DNA of 8,695 bases from Acidobacteriota bacterium (GTDB lineage Bacteria; Acidobacteriota; Polarisedimenticolia; JAPUIV01), in NCBI GenBank assembly GCA_027296665.1, contig JAPUIV010000224.1:1-8695 (forward strand). The letters are read 5' to 3'. The position numbers and the translations under genes were made by a program. Every line of letters starts with the position of its first letter. Within the stretch, counting starts at the first letter, position 1. Positions 1-6,789 of this stretch are shown here, one piece after another. A model generated the notes under the pieces. The model worked only from the letters and a program-made list of their open reading frames with translations, had not been told where the DNA came from and ran no database searches.

Positions 1-1148
1 CGGCTCACCGTTGACTCGTGCATCTCGATGTCCTGGGCAACATCCTTGAGGACCAAGGGGCGCAACTTTTCATACCCGAAATCGAGAAACCCGCGTTGAT
101 GCTTGACGATGCTGCAGGCAACCTTGTAAATCGTGCGTTGACGTTCCTCCAGGCTTTTGATCAGACGAAAAGCGGCCTTGTATTTTTCACGGATGAATTC
201 GCGTTCCTCCCGGTTCAAGGATGTGTTTCCCCGATCCAGAAGGCGCCGATAGGTCGGACTGATCCGCAGCCTGGGAAGACCATCATCGTTCAGGATGATG
301 GTGTAGTCATCATCAATCTTGACGACGTGAACGTCGGGAGTCACGTATTGAGAGTTTTCATTCCCGAATTTCAGGCCAGGGCGGGGATCCAGATGGCGGA
401 GAACCTCCACATAGTGGCGGACCTCTTCGATGGAAGTCTTCATCCTGTCGGCAATTTCCCGGTACCTGTGCTCCTGAAGACGAACCAGGTGTTCCCGGAT
501 CAAGGTTTCGGCTGGAGTCCCCTCCAGGCCTAGAATTCGCAACTGGATCAGGAGACATTCCTCCAGGTCCCTGGCGCCGACCCCGGGCGGGTCGAACCTT
601 TGAACCAATCGGAGCGCCTCCTCGATCTGGGCCGGAGAGCCGCCAGTCATCTCCTGGATCTCTTCCATGCTGGCCTGCAGATACCCCTTCCCGTCGACGT
701 TCCCGATGATGCAGCGACTGATCTCGCAGATTTCTTTTTCACCCGAATCCATCTGTAATTGCCAGAGGAGATAATCGTTCAAATTCTGAGGCCGGGTGAG
801 TGTGGCTTCGAACGGAGTCGCATCCCGGATCTCCCTCTCGGCCTGGCGGGGCACATAACCGGACAATTCCTCACGGAAATAGGCCTCGATGTCGAATTCT
901 TCCCGGGCCTTTTCATTATCTGGAATCTCCGGCTCGGGAGAATCGGTCTCTTCCTTTTCCTCCTCCGATTCGCCTTCCGGGGAGGCCGACTCCGGTCCTG
1001 ATTCTTCCAGGACCGGATTTTCGGTGAGTTCCTGATTGACCTCCTCGACCAACTCCAGTTTCGACATCTGGAGAAGCCGGATCGCCTGCTGGAGGCTGGG
1101 AGTCATGATCAGCCGCTGACTCAGCCTGAGTTCAAATTTCAGCTCCAT
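1..1148 (-). CDS. rpoN: RNA polymerase sigma-54 factor RpoN, 3'-truncated by window edge
   Basis: Sigma-54 directs core RNA polymerase to -24/-12 promoters that need an AAA+ enhancer-binding activator. The 382 visible codons start MELKFELRLSQRL. Residues 1-50 are the Gln/Leu-rich region I with the typical MTPSLQQAIRLLQ segment, which inhibits isomerisation and contacts activators. Residues 50-85 are a very acidic linker (region II). Residues about 110-300 match the core-binding domain (for example RFDPPGVGARDLEECL at 184-199). From about 365 the helix-turn-helix begins with DIEMHESTVS, where the window ends. Full-length RpoN is around 450-500 residues, so the promoter-recognition part and the RpoN box lie outside. 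The chosen ATG gives the usual family N-terminus; a GTG two codons upstream (1154) is possible and sits closer to the AGGAG at 1166-1170. It lies 25 bp downstream of lptB, a conserved arrangement, and is probably co-transcribed with it. Confidence 0.97.
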   Translation of the reverse strand, partial: MELKFELRLSQRLIMTPSLQQAIRLLQMSKLELVEEVNQELTENPVLEESGPESASPEGESEEEKEETDSPEPEIPDNEKAREEFDIEAYFREELSGYVPRQAEREIRDATPFEATLTRPQNLNDYLLWQLQMDSGEKEICEISRCIIGNVDGKGYLQASMEEIQEMTGGSPAQIEEALRLVQRFDPPGVGARDLEECLLIQLRILGLEGTPAETLIREHLVRLQEHRYREIADRMKTSIEEVRHYVEVLRHLDPRPGLKFGNENSQYVTPDVHVVKIDDDYTIILNDDGLPRLRISPTYRRLLDRGNTSLNREEREFIREKYKAAFRLIKSLEERQRTIYKVACSIVKHQRGFLDFGYEKLRPLVLKDVAQDIEMHESTVS

Positions 1149-1155
1149 TGCCACG

Positions 1156-1170
1156 AGGAGCGCTTCTCCT
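1156..1170 (-). promoter_or_regulatory. rpoN ribosome-binding site inside a small inverted repeat
   Basis: In the lptB-rpoN gap the message reads AAAGGAG, then AAGCG, then CTCCT. AGGAG and CTCCT are perfectly complementary, giving a 5-bp stem with a 5-base loop whose 5' arm is the only good Shine-Dalgarno sequence. The AGGAG lies 17 bases before the ATG at 1148 and 11 bases before an in-frame GTG at 1154, both longer than ideal. The pairing is seen directly; a role in limiting translation initiation is inference, and five base pairs alone would be weak. Confidence 0.4.
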
Positions 1171-1173
1171 TTC

Positions 1174-1920
1174 TCAGTTCAATTGGAATCGTTCACCGAG
1201 GTACACCTGGCGGACCTGCGGGTCGGCCGCCAGCTCCTCCGGGGTCCCCCTGCGGATCAGGATCCCTCCAGCTAATATATACGCTCGGTCGGTGATGCGC
1301 AGGGTTTCCCGGACATTGTGGTCGGTGATCACGATTCCGATCCCCTTTTTACGCAAATGATCGACCAATCCCTGCAGTTCTCCGACGATGATTGGATCAA
1401 TCCCCGAGAAGGGTTCATCCAGCAGAATGAAGGAAGGGGATGTTGCCAGGGCCCTGGCGATTTCCACCCGGCGCCGCTCCCCACCCGAAAGGGCCCGCGC
1501 TTTCCGGTCCGCCAGATGGCTGAGCCCGATCTCCTCGAGGATCTGGACCGCCCGGCGCAAGGTTTCCTGGCGGCCCAGGTTCATGGTTTCCAGAATGGCG
1601 AGCAGGTTCTCACGAACCGTCATTCGCCGAAAGATGGAGGGTTCCTGCGGGAGGTACCCGATTCCCTTCCGGGCTCTCAGGTACATCGGCAATGCGGTAA
1701 TATCGGTGCCGTTCAGGAGGATCTTCCCGCTGTCGGGGGGAGTCAAACCAAGAATGCAATGGAAGGTGGTGGTTTTCCCGGCCCCATTCGGTCCGAGAAG
1801 GCCGACAATCTCCCCCTGATTGAATTCCAGGGAAAGATCAGAAACTACTTTGCGGCCGCGGTAGGATTTTGTCAGCCCTTCAGTCGCTAACGTCTGCCTC
1901 AATAGAATCCCGTTCCCCAC
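1174..1920 (-). CDS. lptB: LPS export ABC transporter ATP-binding protein LptB
   Basis: This is the cytoplasmic ATPase that, with LptF and LptG, extracts lipopolysaccharide from the inner membrane and pushes it along the LptC-LptA bridge to the outer membrane. From the GTG at 1920, Walker A is GPNGAGKTT (about residues 43-51), the Q-loop is in GYLPQEPSIFRR (about 88-99), the ABC signature is LSGGERRRVE (about 144-153), Walker B is FILLDEPFSGIDP (about 164-176) and the switch His is in ITDHNVRETL. The FRR after the Q-loop and the C-terminal YLGERFQLN are typical of LptB rather than of generic ABC ATPases. Length is 248 residues from the GTG. A TTG at 1902 gives 242 residues, nearer the family norm of about 241, and has a GGGA five bases upstream, so the start is uncertain. 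The gene overlaps the upstream lptC/A-like gene by 41 bp (or 23 bp), suggesting coupled translation. Confidence 0.97.
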   Translation of the reverse strand: MGNGILLRQTLATEGLTKSYRGRKVVSDLSLEFNQGEIVGLLGPNGAGKTTTFHCILGLTPPDSGKILLNGTDITALPMYLRARKGIGYLPQEPSIFRRMTVRENLLAILETMNLGRQETLRRAVQILEEIGLSHLADRKARALSGGERRRVEIARALATSPSFILLDEPFSGIDPIIVGELQGLVDHLRKKGIGIVITDHNVRETLRITDRAYILAGGILIRRGTPEELAADPQVRQVYLGERFQLN

Positions 1921-3751
1921 TGCCGGGAACCAGGGTAATCAACAACCTTCCCTTGTGCCCGGTCTCGGCCATCAGACTATCATCCGACAGATCCAAAGTC
2001 AATTCCCTGCTCCGCACCATCCGGCCCCTGAGAAGATCCCGCAATTCGACCAGATCCCCGTCTCCCTTGAGGATCAGACGGTCGGCCAAGGGAAGGTACA
2101 ATCCGTGATCGGCGAACCCGACCTGAGAATCCCGTTGAAGACGAACGTGTCCTTCCAGGATTACCCGATCGATCCCTCCCCCGCCGCCGCCAGGGTCAAT
2201 CTCGGCAAGGATCGAATCAGAGTGGATGGTGGCGCTGCCGCGGTCCATTCTGGCATCATCCTCGTATCGCACAAAACCGTTCTGATCGTCGTACCACATC
2301 CGTCCCGACCGGATGGTTACGTGGCTTTCCTCGGGATTTTCCCTGACCGATTCCCCCGCCGCCAGGGGAAACCGGGTCAGAACCTCATGAGTCGCCTCCA
2401 TTCCTTGCCCCTCCACCCGGATCCGCCTTGCCTGGATCTGGCGTTCCCCTTGCCAGGCAATTACCCCCTGAGAAAAGAGCACCCGACTGCCGTCGGCTGC
2501 GGCCAGAAGTTCGCCCGAATACACCAGAATGGGATCTTCCGAGGCGAAGGGGAAGAGCGTACCCGGGCCCTTCCCTGTGCCTCCGCGGAAATGGGTTTCC
2601 ACATTCCCCAGGGCGTGGAGATCCTGGCCCGGCAGGATGTCGATCCGGTCGGCTTGAACCTGACGGTCAACGGTACTCACCTGGGCCCTGGCACCGCCGT
2701 CGCCCGAACGGAGCCGAAAACCCCGCCCCTCTTCTTTCCGGTAGCTGGCCGCCGACCCCCGGACTTCCCGGTTTCCGTCGATCGCCCGGACCTCCCCAGC
2801 GAGTTCCAGGGTGAATAGGTCCAAATCATCCGGGGAAAGAGATCGGGCATGGAGGTAATCACTCCAGGAGGTCCGCGGACCACTGATTCCCGCCCCCTTT
2901 CGATCCAGAAAAACCGCCTTGTGGGCAAACAGTTCCGGCCCCGTCCCTCCTGCTGTCCGGAATTCCAGATTCCAAGCGCGGAGAACGAAGTCACCCTGGC
3001 GAAGAACTGCATCTTCATTCAATATCGCGGTCCCGCGGTCCAGGTGATAGGTCAAGTTCCAGCACCTTCCCTGGATCTCCCCGATTCCCGGCAAGTCGGG
3101 ACGATACCGGAATTGGACCGGACCATCGATCTCCAGAAGGTTCGTGTCGGGATGGAACCACATTGCCGTTCCGGTTCCACTGATCTCATCGGTGGAAAAC
3201 TTCACCCGCGAAGGCGCATAAAGTTGCATCGGGTTTTCGCTGTAGTCGAGTATTTCAGTGCTTAGAAGAGGTTTCTCATCTCGCCAAACATGAACGTCAC
3301 CGCGCAGTTGGACCTGGTTCAACCCGGCCCGGAAGGTCCCCTCCCTCGAAACGACACGCAGACCGGTTCCAGGGCCCTGGTAGATGTCGAGCGCCACCCC
3401 TTCCAGTTGAACCAGGCCTCCCTCCAGGGTGATGGATCGATCGGCCCGGAGAAGAAAGCTCTTCGCTCCGGCCCGGGTTTCTTCCACCTCGAAACCGATA
3501 GTTTCCTCCACCACATCTTCCGGTTTCTCCCGGGATTCGGTCCTTTCTGGGCCTGAAGTGGGGAGGGGAGCCGGTTTCCCCATTCCCTCGACCGGAATCG
3601 ATACCGTCTCCTGCCGTGGAGGGATCCGGAAATTCCAGACGATCAGGGCGATAACCGAAAACAGAACGGTGAGGCTGATCCACCGAAGAAGGGAAGAAAG
3701 GTGAATTTGAGGCAAGGGAGATTCCCGAGAAAGTAACCTAACCCTTTGCAA
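1880..3751 (-). CDS. LptC-LptA-like periplasmic LPS-transport protein (probable fusion)
   Basis: A 623-residue bitopic protein. Residues 20-41 form one membrane helix (LLRWISLTVLFSVIALIVWNF) after a short cytoplasmic tail; no signal-peptidase site is evident, as in LptC. Residues about 85-215 follow the LptC pattern of short beta strands, with a 'REGTF ... LRGDVHV ... LLSTEILDY ... GTG ... LEIDGPVQF' order. From about 225 to 610 further OstA/LptA-like repeats continue (RGSAASYRKE, LHALGNVETHF, VILEGHVRLQR, ADHGLYLPLADRLILKGDGD). LptC is normally about 190 residues and LptA about 180, so this length suggests several jellyroll modules in one chain bridging part of the periplasm. Its position just before lptB and rpoN supports the role. 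The frame opens after a stop at 3761-3763 and contains no ATG before the membrane helix; the candidates are TTG at 3751 (no clear ribosome site) and TTG at 3715 (GGGA seven bases upstream, 611 residues). A Gly6 run lies at 521-526. LPS-export assignment is firm; the fusion interpretation is inference. Confidence 0.85.
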   Translation of the reverse strand: MQRVRLLSRESPLPQIHLSSLLRWISLTVLFSVIALIVWNFRIPPRQETVSIPVEGMGKPAPLPTSGPERTESREKPEDVVEETIGFEVEETRAGAKSFLLRADRSITLEGGLVQLEGVALDIYQGPGTGLRVVSREGTFRAGLNQVQLRGDVHVWRDEKPLLSTEILDYSENPMQLYAPSRVKFSTDEISGTGTAMWFHPDTNLLEIDGPVQFRYRPDLPGIGEIQGRCWNLTYHLDRGTAILNEDAVLRQGDFVLRAWNLEFRTAGGTGPELFAHKAVFLDRKGAGISGPRTSWSDYLHARSLSPDDLDLFTLELAGEVRAIDGNREVRGSAASYRKEEGRGFRLRSGDGGARAQVSTVDRQVQADRIDILPGQDLHALGNVETHFRGGTGKGPGTLFPFASEDPILVYSGELLAAADGSRVLFSQGVIAWQGERQIQARRIRVEGQGMEATHEVLTRFPLAAGESVRENPEESHVTIRSGRMWYDDQNGFVRYEDDARMDRGSATIHSDSILAEIDPGGGGGGIDRVILEGHVRLQRDSQVGFADHGLYLPLADRLILKGDGDLVELRDLLRGRMVRSRELTLDLSDDSLMAETGHKGRLLITLVPGSGERDSIEADVSD

Positions 3752-3771
3752 TAAAAACGTTTACACGAACG

Positions 3772-3799
3772 AGTATACCCCTGGAAGAAGAAAAGTCAA
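3772..3799 (-). promoter_or_regulatory. Sigma-70-type promoter for the lptC/A-lptB-rpoN unit
   Basis: In the 57-bp gap after the crotonase gene the minus strand reads TTGACT (3799-3794), a 16-base spacer, then TATACT (3777-3772). Each hexamer differs from the consensus TTGACA/TATAAT at one position. Transcription would start near 3765, giving a leader of about 14 bases to the TTG at 3751 or about 50 to the TTG at 3715. The gap is AT-richer than its surroundings. This is the only strong promoter-like match I noticed in the window and it separates the fatty-acid genes from the LPS genes. Confidence 0.65.
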
Positions 3800-3808
3800 A
3801 CCTCCCGG

Positions 3809-4591
3809 TCAGCGGCCTCGAAACTTGGCGTTCCGTTTCTCCATGAAGGCGAGGGTTCCTTCCTTCATGTCCTCGGAGGCGCAGCAAAGCCCGAACAGAG
3901 TCGCCTCGAGATGTAATCCTTCCTCCAGGGACATATCCATGCCGCGTTGTATCGCCTCAGCGGCGAATCGAAGGGCCAGCGGACCCTTGGAAACCAGAGT
4001 CGCGGCAATCTTTCGGGTGGTGGGTATCAACTCCTCCGGCGGAGTTACCTGGTTCACAAGACCTATCCTTTCCGCCTCCTCCGCATCCAGGATCCGGCCG
4101 GTCAAGATCAACTCCATCGCCCGTCCCATCCCCACAAGGCGGGACAGTCGCTGGGTTCCACCGTAACCGGGAATGATGCCGAGATTGACTTCAGGCTGTC
4201 CAAATTTCGCGGTCGCCGATGCAATTCGCAGGGTGCAGGCCATGGCCAGCTCGCATCCTCCTCCCAGGGCGTATCCATTCACCGCCGCGAGAGTCGGTTT
4301 TCCCAGCGATTCGAGGCGGGAAAAGATTGCCTGGCCCCGCAGCGCGTAATCCCTGCCCTCGATTGGCGCCTGCTGGGCCAATTCGCCGATATCGGCTCCG
4401 GCAACGAAAGCCTTCTCCCCCGCCCCGGTCAGGATCAGGACTCCCACCTCGGGATCGGCTGCGGCCAACTCCAGGACCGTTCCGATCTCGGTAACCGCCT
4501 CCCGGTTCAGGGCGTTGCGCACGCTGGGACGGTTCACGGTGAGGGTTCCAACTCGATCCTTGACTTCCCAGAGAATGTTCCGAAACTCCAT
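3809..4591 (-). CDS. crt: Enoyl-CoA hydratase / crotonase family protein
   Basis: A 260-residue soluble enzyme that reversibly hydrates trans-2-enoyl-CoA (crotonyl-CoA in this context) to (S)-3-hydroxyacyl-CoA. The crotonase signature is complete: the AGADI loop (64-68) and the GGG at 110-112 supply the oxyanion hole, and the two catalytic glutamates are E114 (GGGCELAMAC) and E134 (GQPEVNLGIIPGYGGTQRL). Both acids being present argues for a true hydratase rather than another crotonase-fold enzyme. The C-terminus (EGTLAFMEKRNAKFRGR) is typical of the family and the length is normal. The start ATG overlaps the hbd stop by one base (TGATG), with a GGGAGGGG ribosome site seven bases before it inside the end of hbd, so translation is likely coupled. 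Chain-length preference cannot be read from the sequence. Confidence 0.95.
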   Translation of the reverse strand: MEFRNILWEVKDRVGTLTVNRPSVRNALNREAVTEIGTVLELAAADPEVGVLILTGAGEKAFVAGADIGELAQQAPIEGRDYALRGQAIFSRLESLGKPTLAAVNGYALGGGCELAMACTLRIASATAKFGQPEVNLGIIPGYGGTQRLSRLVGMGRAMELILTGRILDAEEAERIGLVNQVTPPEELIPTTRKIAATLVSKGPLALRFAAEAIQRGMDMSLEEGLHLEATLFGLCCASEDMKEGTLAFMEKRNAKFRGR

Positions 4592-5490
4592 CAGGAAACC
4601 CCTCCCTTCAGGATCCGGTCATTGGCAACTGGACGTTCCTTCGAATAATCATAAAAACCATTTCCTGATTTCCGGCCATGGAATCCCGCCAGAACCATCC
4701 GCTTCATCAAGGGCGGCGGCGCGAAACGGGTTTCCCGGAAATCCTCGAACATGATGTTGGCGATGAAATAGGTGGTGTCGATCCCGACGAAATCGAGCAG
4801 GGTGAAGGGTCCCATCGGGTGCCCGCACCCCATTTTCATTCCCCGGTCGATATCCTCGATCGAGCCAACTCCCTCATGGAAGGCGCGGATCGCGTCAAGA
4901 AGGTACGGAACCAGGAGCCGGTTCACGATGAAACCGGTGCTGTCATGGGCTTTGAGGGATACCTTCCCAATGCTTTCAGTGAACTTGAGGGCGGCCGAAT
5001 AGACCGAACGGTCGGTCTTGACCGTCCGCACCACCTCCACAAGGCGCATCAGGGGGACGGGATTGAAGAAATGGATCCCGACGAACCGTTCCGGACGAAG
5101 CACGGCGGTCATCATTTCCGTGACACATAGCGAGGAGGTGTTGCTGGCCAGTACCGCATCTTCCCTGCACGTTTCGGACAACGAGCGAAACACCTTCTTC
5201 TTGATATCGAGGTCCTCCACAACCGCCTCGATGACGATATCGGCCCCGGAAAGATCTTCGAACCGGATCGATCCCCGGATCCGTTTCAAGGCCTGCGCCT
5301 TTTCCTCCTCCTTTACCTTGCCTCTCTTGACCCCATCGGAAAGGAATTTTTCGATCCGCCCCAATCCCCTGTCGAGCAGATCCTGATTGACCTCCACCAC
5401 CGTGGTTTCATATCCATGCTGCGCGCTCACCTGCGCGATTCCCGAACCCATCAACCCACACCCGACTACACCGACCTTCTTGATTTCCAC
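4591..5490 (-). CDS. hbd: 3-hydroxybutyryl-CoA dehydrogenase
   Basis: A 299-residue cytosolic NAD(P)-dependent enzyme interconverting (S)-3-hydroxyacyl-CoA and 3-ketoacyl-CoA. The N-terminal Rossmann fold has the GxGxxG motif at G10-C-G12-L-M-G15, with E33 at the end of the second strand, which favours NAD. By spacing against the human short-chain enzyme, the active-site set is intact: S119 (SNTSSL), H140 and E152 (GIHFFNPVPLMRLVEV) and N190 (GFIVNRLL). The C-terminal helical dimer domain contains GCGHPMGPFTLLDFVG (221-236) and ends with the usual GNGFYDY. Length is normal for a stand-alone enzyme, not the large FadB/FadJ fusion. It starts with GTG at 5490, chosen because AGGAGGT lies five bases upstream. 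It follows thiolase by 40 bp and overlaps the crotonase gene by one base. Confidence 0.97.
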   Translation of the reverse strand: MEIKKVGVVGCGLMGSGIAQVSAQHGYETTVVEVNQDLLDRGLGRIEKFLSDGVKRGKVKEEEKAQALKRIRGSIRFEDLSGADIVIEAVVEDLDIKKKVFRSLSETCREDAVLASNTSSLCVTEMMTAVLRPERFVGIHFFNPVPLMRLVEVVRTVKTDRSVYSAALKFTESIGKVSLKAHDSTGFIVNRLLVPYLLDAIRAFHEGVGSIEDIDRGMKMGCGHPMGPFTLLDFVGIDTTYFIANIMFEDFRETRFAPPPLMKRMVLAGFHGRKSGNGFYDYSKERPVANDRILKGGVS

Positions 5491-5495
5491 CAGTT

Positions 5496-5501
5496 ACCTC
5501 C
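5496..5501 (-). promoter_or_regulatory. Strong ribosome-binding site deciding the hbd GTG start
   Basis: The minus strand reads GGAGGT followed by AACTG and then the GTG start codon. This is a near-perfect Shine-Dalgarno match with a five-base spacer, and it fixes the non-ATG start of hbd. Confidence 0.8.
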
Positions 5502-5508
5502 TGCAGGC

Positions 5509-5526
5509 CCGGGGGCCGCACCCCGG
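5509..5526 (-). other. Intercistronic GC-rich hairpin between thiolase and hbd
   Basis: CCGGGG (5509-5514) and CCCCGG (5521-5526) are perfectly complementary with a six-base loop. The hairpin sits between the thiolase stop (5531) and the hbd ribosome site (5496-5501). No T-run follows on the minus strand, so it is not a normal intrinsic terminator; an mRNA-processing or stability element is possible but unproven. Confidence 0.4.
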
Positions 5527-5530
5527 CGAT

Positions 5531-6712
5531 TTAAATCGATTCCAACACAATTGCGATTCCCTGGCCGCCGCCGATGCATGCGGTAGCCAGGCCATACTTT
5601 CCTCCCCTCCTCTGCAATTCCAGAAGCAGGGTCAGGACCAGGCGCGTGCCAGTCGATCCGAGTGGATGGCCGAGAGCGATGGCCCCGCCATTAACATTGA
5701 CCCGGTCCCGATCCAATCCGAGTTCCTTTTCCACCGCCAGGTACTGGGCGGCAAAGGCCTCGTTGACCTCGACCAGGTCGATTTCCTTGAGCGAAAGCCC
5801 TGCCTTCGCCAACGCCTTCCGGGTGGCGGGAACGGGCCCGATACCCATGATTCGGGGATCCACTCCCGCGATCCCCCACGAAACGATTCGACCGATCGGT
5901 TTTCGGTTGCCGGCGGCAGACCGGCTGGCCGATTCCACCAGGACCGCGGCGGCTCCATCCACAATCCCGCTGGCGTTTCCGGCTGTCACCGATCCCTTTC
6001 GATCGAAGACCGCCGGCAACCGGCCGAGGCGCTCCATGGTGGTGTCGGGGCGCCGGTGATCGTCCGCCTTCAGCAGGGTCTCCCGGCCCCGGGAACGGAT
6101 TTTGACGGGAACTATCTCTTCCTGAAATTTTCCCAGGGTGAAGGCCGCCTCGGCCAGCTCCTGGCTCCGGAGGGCGAAACGGTCCTGCTCCTCCCGGCTG
6201 ATTTCCCTTTCCCGGGCGAGGTTTTCGGCGGTACCTGCCATGTTGACCCGGCAATGATTGTCCATGAGACCGACGAGCAGGGAATCCTCCAGCTTGCGGT
6301 GTCCCATGCGCAACCCGTCTCTCACCCCGCGCACCACGAAGGGAGCCTGGCTCATGCTCTCCATCCCTCCGGCGAGGACGGTGTCCGACTCCTCGAGCTG
6401 GATCATCTGGGCGGCGCTGATGATCGATTGGATGCCGCTGCCGCACAACCGGTTCACCGTGAAAGCGGGGATTTCCATGGGGAGGCCCGCCATAAGTCCG
6501 ACATGGCGGGCGCCGTAGATCGCGTTACCGCTCGCCTGCAGAGCGTTGCCAAACACGACGTGGTCAATTTCCCGGGGCGGAACCCCCGTTCTTTCGATCG
6601 CCGCACGCGCCGCGATCGCCCCGAGTTCAATCTCGGTGTGATCCCGCAAGGCGCCATTGTAGTCCGCCATCGGGGTTCTCGCTCCGCCTACGATAACGAC
6701 ATCTGTTGGCAT
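5531..6712 (-). CDS. Acetyl-CoA acetyltransferase (thiolase)
   Basis: A 393-residue type II (thiolytic/biosynthetic) thiolase that condenses two acetyl-CoA to acetoacetyl-CoA or cleaves 3-ketoacyl-CoA. All catalytic elements are visible: nucleophile C90 (NRLCGSG), N317 in NEAF, H349 (GGAIALGHPLG) and C379 (CIGGGQG). The GGMESMS segment (115-121) and the length also fit. Start ATG at 6712 has AAAGGA seven bases upstream. Together with the downstream hbd and crotonase genes it provides the acetyl-CoA to crotonyl-CoA steps, usable for butyryl-CoA synthesis, polyhydroxybutyrate-linked metabolism or beta-oxidation. No acyl-CoA dehydrogenase or electron-transfer flavoprotein gene is in the window, so the direction cannot be fixed. 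A FadA-type 3-ketoacyl-CoA thiolase role is the alternative. Confidence 0.96.
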   Translation of the reverse strand: MPTDVVIVGGARTPMADYNGALRDHTEIELGAIAARAAIERTGVPPREIDHVVFGNALQASGNAIYGARHVGLMAGLPMEIPAFTVNRLCGSGIQSIISAAQMIQLEESDTVLAGGMESMSQAPFVVRGVRDGLRMGHRKLEDSLLVGLMDNHCRVNMAGTAENLAREREISREEQDRFALRSQELAEAAFTLGKFQEEIVPVKIRSRGRETLLKADDHRRPDTTMERLGRLPAVFDRKGSVTAGNASGIVDGAAAVLVESASRSAAGNRKPIGRIVSWGIAGVDPRIMGIGPVPATRKALAKAGLSLKEIDLVEVNEAFAAQYLAVEKELGLDRDRVNVNGGAIALGHPLGSTGTRLVLTLLLELQRRGGKYGLATACIGGGQGIAIVLESI

Positions 6713-6743
6713 CTCGATTCCTTTCTGTTCCCATAGGAAGAGT

Positions 6744-6761
6744 CCGGCCCTCCGCGGCCGG
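6744..6761 (-). other. Intercistronic GC-rich hairpin upstream of thiolase
   Basis: CCGGCC (6744-6749) and GGCCGG (6756-6761) form a perfect 6-bp stem with a six-base loop in the 77-bp gap between the helicase-loader stop and the thiolase start. The minus strand downstream is ACTCTTCC, without a T-run, so evidence for an intrinsic terminator is poor. It could mark an mRNA processing or partial attenuation point between the two functional blocks. Confidence 0.4.
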
Positions 6762-6789
6762 TCCCCGTCCCTGCATCACCCAGAGCGTT

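Noticed and set aside
1272..1285. AT-rich TATATATTA inside lptB as a possible internal rpoN promoter
   Set aside because: No -35-like hexamer at a suitable distance, and the bases encode the conserved RAYILAGG segment of LptB.
2176..2193. C-rich run with repeated GCC units, considered as a phase-variable repeat
   Set aside because: It encodes a Gly6 run in frame; unit changes of three would not shift the frame and the tract is short.
1955..2818. A 287-codon plus-strand open frame opposite the lptC/A-like gene
   Set aside because: No domain, no ribosome site noticed, and it is fully covered by a well-supported minus-strand gene.
5528..5539. Twelve-base perfect palindrome CGATTTAAATCG at the thiolase stop codon
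   Set aside because: It overlaps the final codons and stop of thiolase, is isolated, and matches no operator I recognise; chance is adequate.
5387..6736. A 449-codon open frame on the plus strand opposite thiolase and hbd
   Set aside because: It lies antisense to a complete thiolase with all catalytic residues, its protein is a low-complexity His/Gly/Asp-rich string with no recognisable domain, and long antisense open frames are expected in GC-rich coding DNA.
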